A stretch of DNA of 64,000 nt from Perca fluviatilis (taxonomy: Eukaryota > Chordata > Actinopteri > Perciformes > Percidae), in NCBI RefSeq assembly GCF_010015445.1, contig NC_053114.1:22392724-22456723 (forward strand). Direction: 5' to 3'. The translations under genes and the position numbers were made by a program. Of the stretch, positions 11,801-20,975 are shown one piece after another. Every line of letters begins with the position of its first letter. Position 1 is the first letter of the stretch. The notes below the pieces were generated by a model, which ran no database searches, was not told the DNA's origin, and saw nothing but the letters and a program-made list of their open reading frames with translations.

Positions 11801-14499
11801 ATTCTCCCAGAATGCTTTGCACCTGGTCACAGCAAGTAATGGTCGTACCAATAAAATGTGTACTTAAGCCATTATAATGTCTGCTGTAGAGTTGCACAGT
11901 TTGACACAACCTTTCATGAAAAGAAAAACGTGTGTGTGTGTGTGTGTGTGTGTGTCATAGCCATTCATTTCAAGTCTTTCAGAGACTCAAATGTACCATT
12001 TTTAAAATAATTTGCAGTTCTTTTCACTGCAGAAATCAGTTAATGAGGCAGCTCATCCTATTTCACTTACGTCCACTCTTAATGGCTGTACATAGCAGTA
12101 AGGAGACAAATGTGACACATCCAGTCTTTATGTAACGCATTTAATAGCATTTTAGTGAAAAAAAATCTTTGTTGGTATCACAATCATCCAAAATAGTTCT
12201 GCGTAGAAAGGTGGTCAAAGATCCAACCTGGGAAAATGTCACATCTGAGGCGAAACAGTGCAGATAGAGGATAAATTAACAGCCTGCACAGCTCGTGTTA
12301 CCCTGACTGACGAATGGAACATGAAGGGGAATGATGGGAAGGTGCGAGCGTGGAGTTTGAGACCCTCCGATAAGGGTTCAAACAGCTTGATAAAACAGTT
12401 CTTTACGGGACAGGGCTTTTACGTCATGCAGCCAGGCGTGTATTTTAGACTGATTTACAGAGATTAGATAAAGAGTCACACACTCCAGACCGCTCCATAC
12501 ACAGCTCCATCAGTCTCTCTCATTTGGTGTGTTGTGTAGTTATGCAGCTGTATGCATGTGTTTTTGCTTGATTTTTGCTCCTTGTAGAATAAATTGTAAA
12601 ATGAATGTAAAGCTGTACGTCATTGACATGTGTACCAGTATTTCAGTGACTGCTAAAGGATGTTATAAAACATTAAGCTTCATTTAACACTTTTCAGAAT
12701 TCACTTTTCTATTCTGTGATTTTCCAAACTGGTACTCAGTTGTGTTTTATTTTTTATTTTTCTTATGAGCAGACATTATGAAAACAGTGCTTATACCATT
12801 GTGCTTGTGTTTCTCAATCCACTAAATACAAGCACAAGTACCACGCAGCAGTCATCAAAAATACAACAGACTGCAGTTGTGAATTTAGACCTTTTGTATA
12901 GGGTGCAAGTTATCACATTGAGGTTTGATGATAAGTAAATGTAATGAAATAGTGAAAAGGGGCGCCCTGGTAGCCCACCTGGTTGAGCGTGCGCCCATAT
13001 ACTAAGGCTCAGTCCTTACCGCAGCGCCCAGGGTTTGAGTCTGACCCCTTTGCTGCATGTTGTCCGTCCCCCCACTCTCTCCCCCCTTTCCTGTCTTCAG
13101 CTATCCTATCCAATAAAAGCCCAAAAATAATCTTAAAAAGACTAAATTGATAATCCTACTGAAGGAGTGGCCTGTGACAACCTTTACCTCATCATTCAAA
13201 CAAAATGAGAAAATGTTTTAGTCTAATGTGTCATTTTATAACTCAATTGTAATTAACAGCACTTTTTTTTTTACGTGTCATTTATGTGTTTTGTCCTTCA
13301 GATACTCACACCAACCTGTCCTTAAACACCCCATACCTGGCCCCTGAGGTCTACACTGTGCCCTTCACCATCTCTGACAGCAGCTCTCCTCCCAGGAGCA
13401 CCTTCATAAACTTGCCAGGTAATGCCGACTCTCCTGCTGATAAGCTAAAGCGATCACAGGGAGGTTATGGGACCAGAGCGTTGGAACAATCAATAGAGAT
13501 CAACCCGTGTGTGCCAGCTTGTCCTCACACTGTTCTTGTTTAATAATGATGCAATGGAGCTTTACAAATGATTTTTCCAGGCTTGTGATTACACAGCTCT
13601 CTTAAGACTGTGCTCTGCCCAATTCAGCCTGCTGACACCTTATATACATAACACAAAACAGCACATAACTTCTCATGCACAGGTTAGAATAAACTATGTG
13701 GTTAAGGGAATAATGTGTGTAGGTGTTGCCTCCTTCTACTACTTCATTTATGATATATAACAAATATAGTCATATGTACGGGCAGGTAAACAATTAACAC
13801 ATTTTTACATTTTATATGAGTTATTTTCTGAGGTCTCAAAAAATAATAAAGTGTTTTTTGTTGTGTTAATGACTTTAAATTGTTTTGAAGAATCTTGGCA
13901 TCAAACATCAGTCCTTAACACAACACGATTTAACTTTCAATGACTGGTATTTCCTGTTTAGTCAGAACTACCCTCTTGTGTGAGTTGTTTTTATTTTCCC
14001 TTTTGCCTCCTCTGTTAGTGACAGTGTGTCCCTGCAACGTCAGAGGGAACTGCAAAATGGCTGCCAAGCAATTGCAGGGCATGCCAACTATTCAGTCTGC
14101 AGTGGGGATTCTGCTTGGCACCTTTGCAGTCATAGGTAAGCAGAGAGGCTGAAGAAAACACTGTTAATGCCACTGTGCCATGTAAACACGTGCAATTGAG
14201 AATGCATCATAAGCTCCATTACAAGCTTTATAAAACTACTGTTTGGTAGTTTCTGCAGGGCATTTGTACTGGATTGCATTTGATTGTTCAAGGCTGTGTG
14301 ATATTCTGATCCTATTCATTATATTTTACAGACAAATAAGCAATAACATAGCAATGTTGCTGAATATCTCATTGCTTTTTTCTTTTTTTTAATTCCAGGG
14401 ACTATCCTCATTGTTGTGTTCGTGAGGCTGTCATACCAGAATCCCAAACAGCCGAGCAAAACTAGCCAGGAGAGAGTTCCCCTGAAGATTTCAATCTAA
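625..14499 (+). CDS. cdh16: Cadherin-16-like (KSP-cadherin), 3' part of gene, nine exons
   Basis: Calcium-dependent adhesion protein of the 7D (seven extracellular repeat) cadherin group, at the lateral plasma membrane of transporting epithelia in mammals. Coding exons: 625-837, 2339-2415, 5067-5258, 9256-9497, 9592-9722, 10513-10752, 13302-13418, 14019-14135, 14399-14499 (stop TAA 14497-14499). All junctions are GT-AG and phases match, giving 476 C-terminal residues; the human protein is about 829 residues, so the N-terminal part lies upstream. It shows roughly four cadherin repeats (probably EC4-EC7) with AADNDDP, DRDSGVI, DENNNPP, DREE and DVNDNSP motifs, then a membrane-proximal CPC...C segment, one transmembrane helix and a tail of about 22 residues with no catenin-binding domain. 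cdh17 has the same architecture; the ca7-nae1 neighbourhood favours cdh16. 3' UTR follows to about 14.86 kb. Confidence 0.86.
2339..2415 (+). CDS. cdh16: cdh16 exon: end of the EC repeat
   Basis: A 77-bp exon after ccctggcag, donor gtacga at 2416. It encodes a terminal strand ending QDENNNPPVFSQHE, a variant of the DxNDNxP inter-repeat linker. Ends in phase 0. Confidence 0.86.
3090..3281 (+). repeat. tRNA-derived SINE fragment with CT expansion
   Basis: Starts GGGGTCCCCTGGTGGCCTAG, the head of a common fish tRNA-like SINE, with an A-box-like TGGCCTAGGGTTTGAGG. About 86 bp of CT repeat (3176-3261) replaces the usual pyrimidine-rich middle. Confidence 0.6.
3176..3261 (+). repeat. (CT)n microsatellite
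   Basis: About 43 CT units with one TT interruption. It creates a spurious poly-Leu/Ser open frame. Confidence 0.97.
3282..3712. mobile_element. Non-autonomous TIR DNA element, hAT-type target duplication
   Basis: The 9-bp direct repeat gaataacat flanks the element at 3282-3290 and 3704-3712. Just inside, AGACTGG (left) and CCAGACT (right) are inverted, part of a longer imperfect TIR. The interior is about 413 bp without an open frame. The 8-9 bp target duplication points to the hAT superfamily; the family name is not known to me. Confidence 0.75.
4458..4520 (+). repeat. Compound (CA)n(TA)n(CA)n microsatellite
   Basis: CA repeats either side of a short TA run, inside a cdh16 intron. Confidence 0.95.
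5067..5258 (+). CDS. cdh16: cdh16 exon: first half of next EC repeat
   Basis: A 192-bp exon, 64 whole codons, acceptor cctatcag and donor gtaaac. It begins YGPFHIPEDAPVGTTV, a typical repeat N-terminus, and contains GDADVRGGDSW. The DRDSG position is degenerate (TDKQTNEV), which suggests weakened calcium binding here. Confidence 0.87.
5767..5828 (+). repeat. (GT)n microsatellite
   Basis: About 30 GT units in a cdh16 intron. On the minus strand it yields spurious His/Thr-rich frames. Confidence 0.97.
6818..7095. repeat. Dispersed fish repeat with TTGGTTAGGTTTAGG duplication
   Basis: Contains two adjacent copies of TTGGTTAGGTTTAGG (around 6943 and 6955 onward) after GGGGACCCCTTTGG. I recognise the motif combination as a common teleost interspersed repeat; the class is unknown to me. 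Confidence 0.5.
7225..7500. repeat. Diverged dispersed repeat
   Basis: Shares AGTTGGTGAACATA and GTGTTTACAGCTT-type blocks with 18425-18540, and gagctaaaa-gagtgaatat with 16885-16912. Likely old copies of one family. Confidence 0.4.
9256..9497 (+). CDS. cdh16: cdh16 exon: EC end plus start of the following EC
   Basis: Acceptor tatacag, donor gtgagc at 9498. It encodes LDFERESEY, the linker DDVNEGP (Glu-Gly where DND is usual), then a new repeat start HYEVTVREGEEPG and GYDPDS. Ends in phase 2. Confidence 0.88.
9498..9591. other. cdh16 short intron
   Basis: A 94-bp GT-AG intron; nothing else in it. Confidence 0.85.
9592..9722 (+). CDS. cdh16: cdh16 exon: core of an EC repeat
   Basis: Only 94 bp after the previous exon, acceptor tttgcatgcag, donor gtaagt at 9723. 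It encodes YSLQGDTKKYFSIGKYSGEL, then LDREENSTYTMEV and VIAVDG. N-glycosylation sequon NST. Confidence 0.87.
9817..10345. mobile_element. TTAA-flanked TIR element (AGGTCCCATG family)
   Basis: Begins TTAA-AGGTCCCATGACATGG and ends CCATGGGACCT-TTAA, so the ends are inverted and both flanked by TTAA, the piggyBac target. About 520 bp, no transposase. It lies inside the cdh16 intron 9723-10512. Confidence 0.75.
10513..10752 (+). CDS. cdh16: cdh16 exon: canonical linker plus last EC start
   Basis: Acceptor tgtgtttag, donor gtgagg at 10753. It encodes VTVHILDVNDNSPVL, the most canonical inter-repeat linker in the window, then the start of the divergent membrane-proximal repeat (SRDSDGPQHGG, LNFSL). 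NSS and NFS are potential N-glycosylation sites. Confidence 0.88.
11931..11955 (+). repeat. (TG)n microsatellite
   Basis: About 12 TG units. Confidence 0.95.
12961..13135 (+). mobile_element. tRNA-derived SINE
   Basis: Starts GGCGCCCTGGTAGCCCACCT (A-box-like TAGCCCACCTGG), has a B-box-like GGGTTTGAGTCTG near 13030, the TTTGCTGCATGTTGTC body, a pyrimidine tract and CCAATAAAAGCCC before an A-rich tail. Typical of a SINE abundant in spiny-rayed fishes. Several substitutions show that it is not recent. Confidence 0.8.
13302..13418 (+). CDS. cdh16: cdh16 exon: membrane-proximal repeat
   Basis: Acceptor tttgtccttcag, donor gtaatg. It encodes NLSLNTPYLAPEVYTVPF then ISDSSSPPRS. It lacks the usual DxNDN end, as expected for the last, degenerate repeat of the group. 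Confidence 0.85.
13419..14018. other. cdh16 intron, 600 bp
   Basis: AT-rich intron; I see no repeat or exon. Confidence 0.7.
14019..14135 (+). CDS. cdh16: cdh16 exon: Cys-rich stem and start of TM helix
   Basis: Acceptor tctgttag, donor gtaagc. It encodes VTVCPCNVRGNC, a short membrane-proximal cysteine motif, then IQSAVGILLGTFAVIG, the first half of the transmembrane helix. Confidence 0.87.
14399..14499 (+). CDS. cdh16: cdh16 last exon: end of TM helix, short tail, stop
   Basis: Acceptor aattccag. It encodes TILIVVFVRL (end of helix) and then about 22 cytoplasmic residues ending VPLKISI, with TAA at 14497-14499. Classical cadherin tails are about 150 residues and bind p120 and beta-catenin; this one cannot. 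Confidence 0.87.
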
Positions 14500-14840
14500 T
14501 TAGGATTACACTGTATTGTATGTCCTGCTCACTGCCTCAGCCAACTGGACCAATGTCACAATGTTTTCAGTGCACTGAATTCATTAAGTGAATGTCTAAA
14601 AATGAATTTGGTTTCAGTTATTGGATCAAAGTTCAGATGTACACTGACGTGAAAACAAAATATCAAGATTATTAATCAAGATGTGTAATGTATGTTAAGT
14701 GCTTAGGTTTGTGCCTGGGAAATGATGTTAACTTATGTTTTAGTTTGCAAACATTTTTATTGCTGTAGAATATGTTTAAAAGTGGTGCCTAATAGAACAA
14801 CAGTCTAGGGCCATGGTTTGGAAAATTGAGAGATTTGGAG

Positions 14841-14846
14841 AATAAA
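14841..14846 (+). promoter_or_regulatory. Candidate cdh16 polyadenylation signal
   Basis: AATAAA about 340 bp after the cdh16 stop; a second AATAAA lies near 14885. It would give a 3' UTR of about 360 nt. Inferred from the motif alone. Confidence 0.5.
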
Positions 14847-14987
14847 GGTATAATATTAAAAGAGAAAAGTTGCTATGTTTCAAGAATAAAGTTGTAATTT
14901 TTTAGAAGAAAGTCCTTTTTTTAGTTTAAAGTCATAATATAAAAAAGTTGCAAGATATTTAGATGACCTTTTGACCTTTTCTTATTA

Positions 14988-15788
14988 CACTGAACAAAAT
15001 TATAAACGCAACACTTTTGTTTTTGCCCCCATTTTTCATGAGCTGAACTCAAAGATCTAAGACTTTTTCACAAAAGGCCTATTTCTCTTCGCTCACTAAC
15101 ACAGATTTAGACAGATTTGTGAACAATATTTGAGAGAAATAAGCCGAGAAAATCCATCCACCTCACAGGTGTGGCATATCAATATGCTGATTAGACGGCA
15201 TGATTATTGCACAGGTGTGCCTTAGGCTGGCCACAATAAAAAGCCACTCTAAAATGTGCCGTTTTACTGTATTGGGGGGGTCCAGGAAGGGGTTAGAGTT
15301 AGGGTTATAGGGTTAGGGTTCATCCGTGAAGAGAACACCTCTCCAAAGTGAGATACGCCATTGAATAAAGTAAGCATTTGCCCACTCAAGTCGGTTATGA
15401 CGACAAACTGCAGTCAGGTCGAGAGAGAGAGATGGTTGAACCCTAACCATAACACCAGATACTGACTGTTTTTCGGACCCCTCACGGAGCCCCCCAATAC
15501 AGTAAAACTGCACATTTCAGAGTGGCCTTTTATTGTGGCCAGCCTAAGGCACACCTGTGCAATAATCCTGCTGTCTAATCAGCATGTTGATATGCCACAC
15601 CTGTGAGGTGGATGGATTTTCTCGGCAAAGGAGAAGTACTCACTAACACAGATTTAGACAGATTTGTGAACAATATTTGAGAGAAATAAGCATTTTGTGT
15701 ACAGAAAAAAAAGTCTTAGATCTTTGAGTTCAGCTCGTGAAAAATGGGGGCAAAGACAAAAGTGTTGCGTTTATAATTTTGTTCAGTA
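14988..15788 (-). mobile_element. Tc1-type transposon, internally deleted, long TIRs
   Basis: Terminal sequences CACTGAACAAAATTATAA and its near-complement TTATAATTTTGTTCAGTA are flanked by TA at 14986-14987 and 15789-15790, the Tc1/mariner target duplication. The inverted arms extend for more than 200 bp, including GTGTGGCATATCAA blocks on both sides. Full-length Tc1 elements are about 1.3-1.6 kb; this one is 801 bp, so most of the transposase gene is gone. The remnant is on the minus strand. Confidence 0.9.
15313..15513 (-). pseudogene. Tc1 transposase fragment
   Basis: Minus-strand frame with NRLEWANAYF and a downstream WRGVLFTDEP segment, matching the R-x-W-A ... W-x-x-V-x-F-(S/T)-D-E-S region around the second catalytic Asp of Tc1 transposases. 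Only about 66 codons remain; the helix-turn-helix DNA-binding domain and the rest of the DDE domain are missing, so it is non-functional. Confidence 0.85.
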
Positions 15789-16689
15789 TACGTCTTCGCT
15801 TAATATTTCAACTTTATTCTCAAAATCATTTGTTCTCTATCCTCACCCTGGTCATTGAAATATAATGCTATATCCTTGATTCCTAATTACGATAAATTGT
15901 TACGAAAAGATTGTTGTAAAACTATAAATCAGGAGAAATATGCCTGTAAATGTTTGATGTGATTTAATCTAATTTAACACATACATTCAGAATGAAAACA
16001 TGTTGCAAGCTCCATAACTGCATAATTCCATTCCAATTCAAATCTTCATATTGATTCTGTTGTTCTATTAATTTGATCTAAGTATAACTGTATATAAACT
16101 GTGCTTTAAATCTGAGCCTGTCAAACCTGTAGCTATGGATTTGTCTCATTCACTCCAATTCTTTTCTTTTCTACCAGCTGGCTTCCACAATACAAACCAA
16201 AACACTTTTCTAATCTAATAAGACAGCCTCAAATTGTCCTGTGTTTGTAATTGCATTAGCAGAGCGTTCCAGTCTTTCTTTATAAATGCTGTCCCAGGCG
16301 ACCTCACAGGCAAGCAAAGCTATATTCAGACCAAAGTGTTGCTATGAATAGCTCAACATTTGAAGGTCCTCTAAATGACACTCACCTAGCAGTGTCCAAC
16401 ACACTAATCACCTCTCATTCACAAAAGACAAAGCTTTACAAATTGAATAGCTGCTACATACTCATCCATTAGCCTGCTGTGACAAAAGTTTAGTTAATTT
16501 GGAATAATTGTTCATACTCTGTGAGGGGAAAATACTTACAGTCACGAAAATGTTCTCACAGACGTCATATTGGACACTAATAGGTCAGAGGCTACATGAC
16601 GAATAACAAGATTGAATTTAACGGTTTTGCTTTAGAATAGAAATTAATCCAATGTTTAAAGTTCATCAAATCAATATTCTTTGTAAAAT

Positions 16690-16970
16690 GGGTAGAAATT
16701 TAAATGTTTGGTTCTCGTAGTGACAAACCCACTGAAAGTTATACCCCCCAACTGAACTGACCTATAATAAAGTTTATGACTACATGACATTTCCAGCATG
16801 AGAGGGCAAATAGAAAAAGTTTGTAAGTCAAACAAGTAGCAGGATTAAGACAGATTTTTTTGTCAGGAGTTGCTGGAGACCAAACGAGAGCTAAAAGACG
16901 AGTGAATATAGCGTTTTTGCATTTCCCTATATCTTGTAGTGCCCCCAAATCAATCAGTGTAGCTTTAAAG
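16690..16970. repeat. Diverged dispersed repeat
   Basis: Carries the CAGGAGTTGCTGGAGACCAAA and gagctaaaag-cgagtgaatat blocks shared in part with 7225-7500, and ends AGTGTAGCTTTAAAGTG. Resembles a widespread fish repeat; the class is uncertain. Confidence 0.4.
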
Positions 16971-18018
16971 TGTCAAGTGTCCCAATAAGCCATGGTAGTG
17001 TGACAGTGAGCCGGCATGGACAATACCAGGGACCTGAAATGGAAGCAGCTAAATCAAACTCAGCCACTCATTTTATTATTTGCACCTGTGCTTTTCCTAC
17101 TGTGACGCATGTCAACGTGAATTCCAGAAAAAAGGCTTTTTACCAAACTGAATATCTAGAGACAGCTATATTAATGTTACAACAGTCCCTATCACCTATA
17201 AAACATGGATTTTAAGGTACACATTGTACTGTAGTATCAGTAATAGACGAGCCACAATAGTGGTTATTCTCACAGTATGAACAAATCACAGGTATCACAG
17301 ATTGGAAACGATGATGACGTACACACCTACACAGGAGCTTGCCTCATTTGTGTGAAGGTTAGCTGCTGTATTTTTTTTTGCATCTTCCAGGTCAGAGTTA
17401 TTACACTGTTGTGGAATAAACTAACAAACAAGCTCGTTTTCAGATGCTCGTCGCCCCCTTTGTTCCAGCAGGCATGAAACTGAAGAAAAAAAACACGGCA
17501 ACAAAGGAGCAAAAATGTTATGTCAAATCTAAAAATAAACCACATTTACTTATTCACTATTGTAAATATACGTGTGTAAAGACTAGATGCTCCTTCAACT
17601 GGAAATTTTTCAATGTGCAATGACTCACCAAACATACAGACAATGCTGCTGATAGCCTACGCACCCACTGCCCATTTATATTAGGCTATTTATATCTCTG
17701 GCTAGCTGTTCCAATCAAAGCAACGTAGCTCCAAGTAAAAGAAAAGTATACACTGAAGGGGAACCCGAGGGAGAAGAGAGAGCAGAGGGGAAGGGATTAG
17801 CTTGTGACATGGGGGTCAAGCGTTACGTTTAGGAGGTAATGAGCCTCCAACTTTAGCCTTGATGTGTTCCAATAGATCCTCCAAGGACAGAGACGGTTCA
17901 GCTGGCCGACTTGGGGTGCAAGGCCATGGAGAGAAATAGGGGCGAGATTTCCAATCACTTTGAGTAGCTTGGGAAATGAGAGATAATTCACCACATATGG
18001 ACGGACGCTTAGGGACAG

Positions 18019-18053
18019 GAACAGTGGAACAGTGGAGCAGTGGAGCAGTGGAC
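18019..18053 (+). repeat. Short tandem repeat, (CAGTGGAG)n-like
   Basis: Four imperfect copies of an octamer-to-nonamer related to CAGTGGAACAGTGGAG. It lies within overlapping chance frames on both strands (17797-18431). Confidence 0.7.
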
Positions 18054-18585
18054 AGTTTTCCCCAAGCGGCCGGACGGTTTTCCATTACTCGTTTACCGGC
18101 ACAGACAAGTGTTTTTCCTAATCCCTCCTCCCTCTGTTCTGAGTTTCCCCACAGCTTCGGCTATTTTAAGCTTGTTTTAAGATTGTGTAGTTTCACTTTG
18201 GCTCCAAAGTTGACAGTTTTCCCATCTGTAGCTGTCAGAATATTGCTGTGTATCAGTACTTCCGCAAGACATTACATGCAAGTCTTCCATTATAAAACAA
18301 ATAACACTTCCCTGGCCAAAATACTTGCATATAGTATCGTTTTCGGCTGCTGCATACAGCGGTTTACAATGAAAGCTCTAAAGCCCACTGTACACTATAC
18401 CTGGCCAGCACTAATCGATAGACAAAGTTAGAAAATAGTTGGTGAACATACCAGAGCATTTAGCTGCTAAAGACAATTGTTTGCTTAGAAGTCAGCTTCA
18501 TAAGGTGATGATGATATGTCAGTCTCGTGTTTACAGCTTTTTTTACAAGCAAATGAGAAAGAATATCGGTTATTGCAGGTATAAA

Positions 18586-19262
18586 AGAATAATTCAAAAT
18601 TTTTGGAAATGTGCTTATTCACTGTCATGCCGAGAGTTGATGAGAAGAACGGTGTGTCTTGTGCGTGTGTTGTAAATATGAAGCTGCTATTTTAGCATAG
18701 CTTAGCACAAAGATTGGAAACAAGGGGAAACAGCTAGCCTGGCTCTCTCCAAAGATAAGAAAATCCACCTACCATACCAGCACTTCTGAAGCTCCCTAAT
18801 TAACATATTGTATTTGGTTAATCATTTGTTTAAACCTTGTGGTTTTCAGGGGTGTATGTGCTGGATTATTTGTTGGCCAGGAGCAGTAACTTCAGTCTCC
18901 ACTTGACTGGCTACCACACTGTGATGATAAGACTTTTTGTTTATTGTTTATTAAAGGATCAGGATGCCGTAGCAGTCAGCTAGTCTTCCTGGGCTCCACG
19001 CTAACACACAATACATTACATCACAAACAACCCATTACAAGAATATATGTAAAATCACATCAATATGCAATACACTTATCACGCCCACATACATACATAT
19101 GCAGGTGGGCACCCGCTGTATTTGTATGGATTGTAATGCTAAGCTAAGCTAACCAGCTGCTGGCTCCAGTTTATTTACTCTACAGACGTGTTGATCTTCG
19201 CATCAAACTCTCGGCAGGAAAGCATATAGGCGTAATTACTCAAATGTAGAACTTTTCCTCTA
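18586..19262. repeat. TIR repeat of the GCCGAGAGTT family, copy 1
   Basis: The left end has CATGCCGAGAGTTGATGAG and the right end the inverted CATCAAACTCTCGGCAGG, giving imperfect arms of about 60 bp. The interior has AAACAGCTAGCCTGGCTCT and the opposed CTAAGCTAAGCTAACCAGCT. Two further copies are at 55583 and about 56600. Very common in teleost genomes; no coding capacity. Confidence 0.7.
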
Positions 19263-19980
19263 ACACCACCAGAAACATATTAAATATAATTGTATTAATT
19301 GTTCATCCCAAAAGTGGGTCACAGCGTTTTGTTTGTGACTCAATGAAAAATGTATCTCCTGCTCCAATGTCACGGTGAAGATAGAGTAGACATTTTCCTC
19401 CTTGGAAGGACTTAACTGCCATGATCACCAGCCATAATCATCTAAGCCCAGCAAGTCTCTACCTGTATGAATATATTACAATTATAAGCAGTAATTTAAC
19501 CCCTGTTTTTTTCCCTATTTTCATCAATCGGAGGTCAACTTAAGGTTAAAAAACAAGTAAAGAGTATATTGGTCCTGTCCTGATTTGATGCATGTTTAAT
19601 CATCTCCATCTCTTGTTGGTTTGAGAGAGTTTATGCACAAAATCCAATTTATATTTGTTGTGACACAGATCTACTCAGAGGCTCTCTGTGAGAGACCAGT
19701 TTATTGTTTGTCATTTGAGTGATTTGCCGTATCTCCATGGATTGCAGAGGTGTGGAGAGTAGGTACAGATTCATATACACGGCTCATTTGCATTTTGATT
19801 GCAATATCTGTGATTACATTTTATCTGAAAGCAAACTCATTTTTACCATCTCATTTACTACCACTGATTGCATTCAGAGCATACATGCTCTCGTTTTAAT
19901 ATCTGTGCAATACAAACTCCCACCAGCGAAAGTGGAGGAGCACGTAGGACTTCTGCATCCTGTTAATATTGTACCTAAAT

Positions 19981-20170
19981 CTTAAAGTGGCTATTTGTAA
20001 CTTTCAGTGTGTGTTGCTTCCAGATTGACTCAAAGGCATTAATAAAAACTATATAAAAATAGCGTTCTTTTCACTGTTGGTCTCGTTTGCTGGTACAGGT
20101 CATTTATGATCATCAGATGAAAAATTACACAGTTTCAGAAACATTTAAATAATTTATATAATTACTATCA
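19981..20170. repeat. Truncated copy of the AGTGGCTAT TTAA-element
   Basis: Starts CTTAAAGTGGCTATTTGTAACTT and shares the internal block AATAGCGTTCTTTTCACTGTT and the CATCAGATGAAAAAT block with the larger element at 35230-36298. The right terminal repeat is lost. Confidence 0.65.
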
Positions 20171-20975
20171 AAGGTTAAAATCATGAACACTCTCACTTTG
20201 AAATGACCTCAAGAAATGCTGCATTAAATGACCAGCAGAGTGTGGGAATAAACTGGCTCTTAGTTGTTTCAGCATCTCCTGTAAGTAAATCATGTTTGAC
20301 TAATATAAATTGTCTGCAATTAATGACCATGAAAAAGGTTAGGGTTTTTCCATTTGCATGATAAATTGATTCACTGACGGGAATGGTGCTGCATAACAGC
20401 GGCACAAGTCACTTGTGCGTTATGTTGCGTCATTGTGACTGATGTGCTCCAGCTGTCCACTTTTACCGTAACATCACTTTAGCAGTCGATCTGGCAGAAA
20501 CTCGGAGATTCACTTAACAAACGATGCTCGTCATTGCAAAAGGAATCATGAATGAAAATACCGAAAAATAAACTATTGGTACCAAATAATCCTTCCTTCA
20601 ACTTTAATATTGGGTTGAGTGGAGTTGACCTGTGATTTTAGAAGGTTGTCGCCATAGAAATAAAATTGTATTTCTATGGTTGTCACTGTCAGCATGAGAA
20701 GCTGTTAATCCTGTTTGCTATGGCTCTGCTCTGACAGTGACGGAATATAAATAAGTGCTTTTACTCAAGTACTGTGCTTAAAAACACATTTCAGTTTCAG
20801 TTGTGCTTGTGTATATTTTCCTTTTCATTGCTGCCACTACACTTTAGGGTAAAATATTGTACTTTTTAGTCCACTACATTTATTTGACAGTTTATAGTTA
20901 CTAGTAGATATATAATGTTTAAACCCACAGCAGTTGATGAGAACTTTTACTTTTGATACTTGAAGTACATTTACA

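Larger units (their letters stand above)
10753..13301. other. cdh16 intron, about 2.5 kb
   Basis: Contains a GT microsatellite (11931-11955) and a tRNA-derived SINE (12961-13135). The open frames at 10921-11157 and 12258-12467 carry no known motif and are judged chance. Confidence 0.7.
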
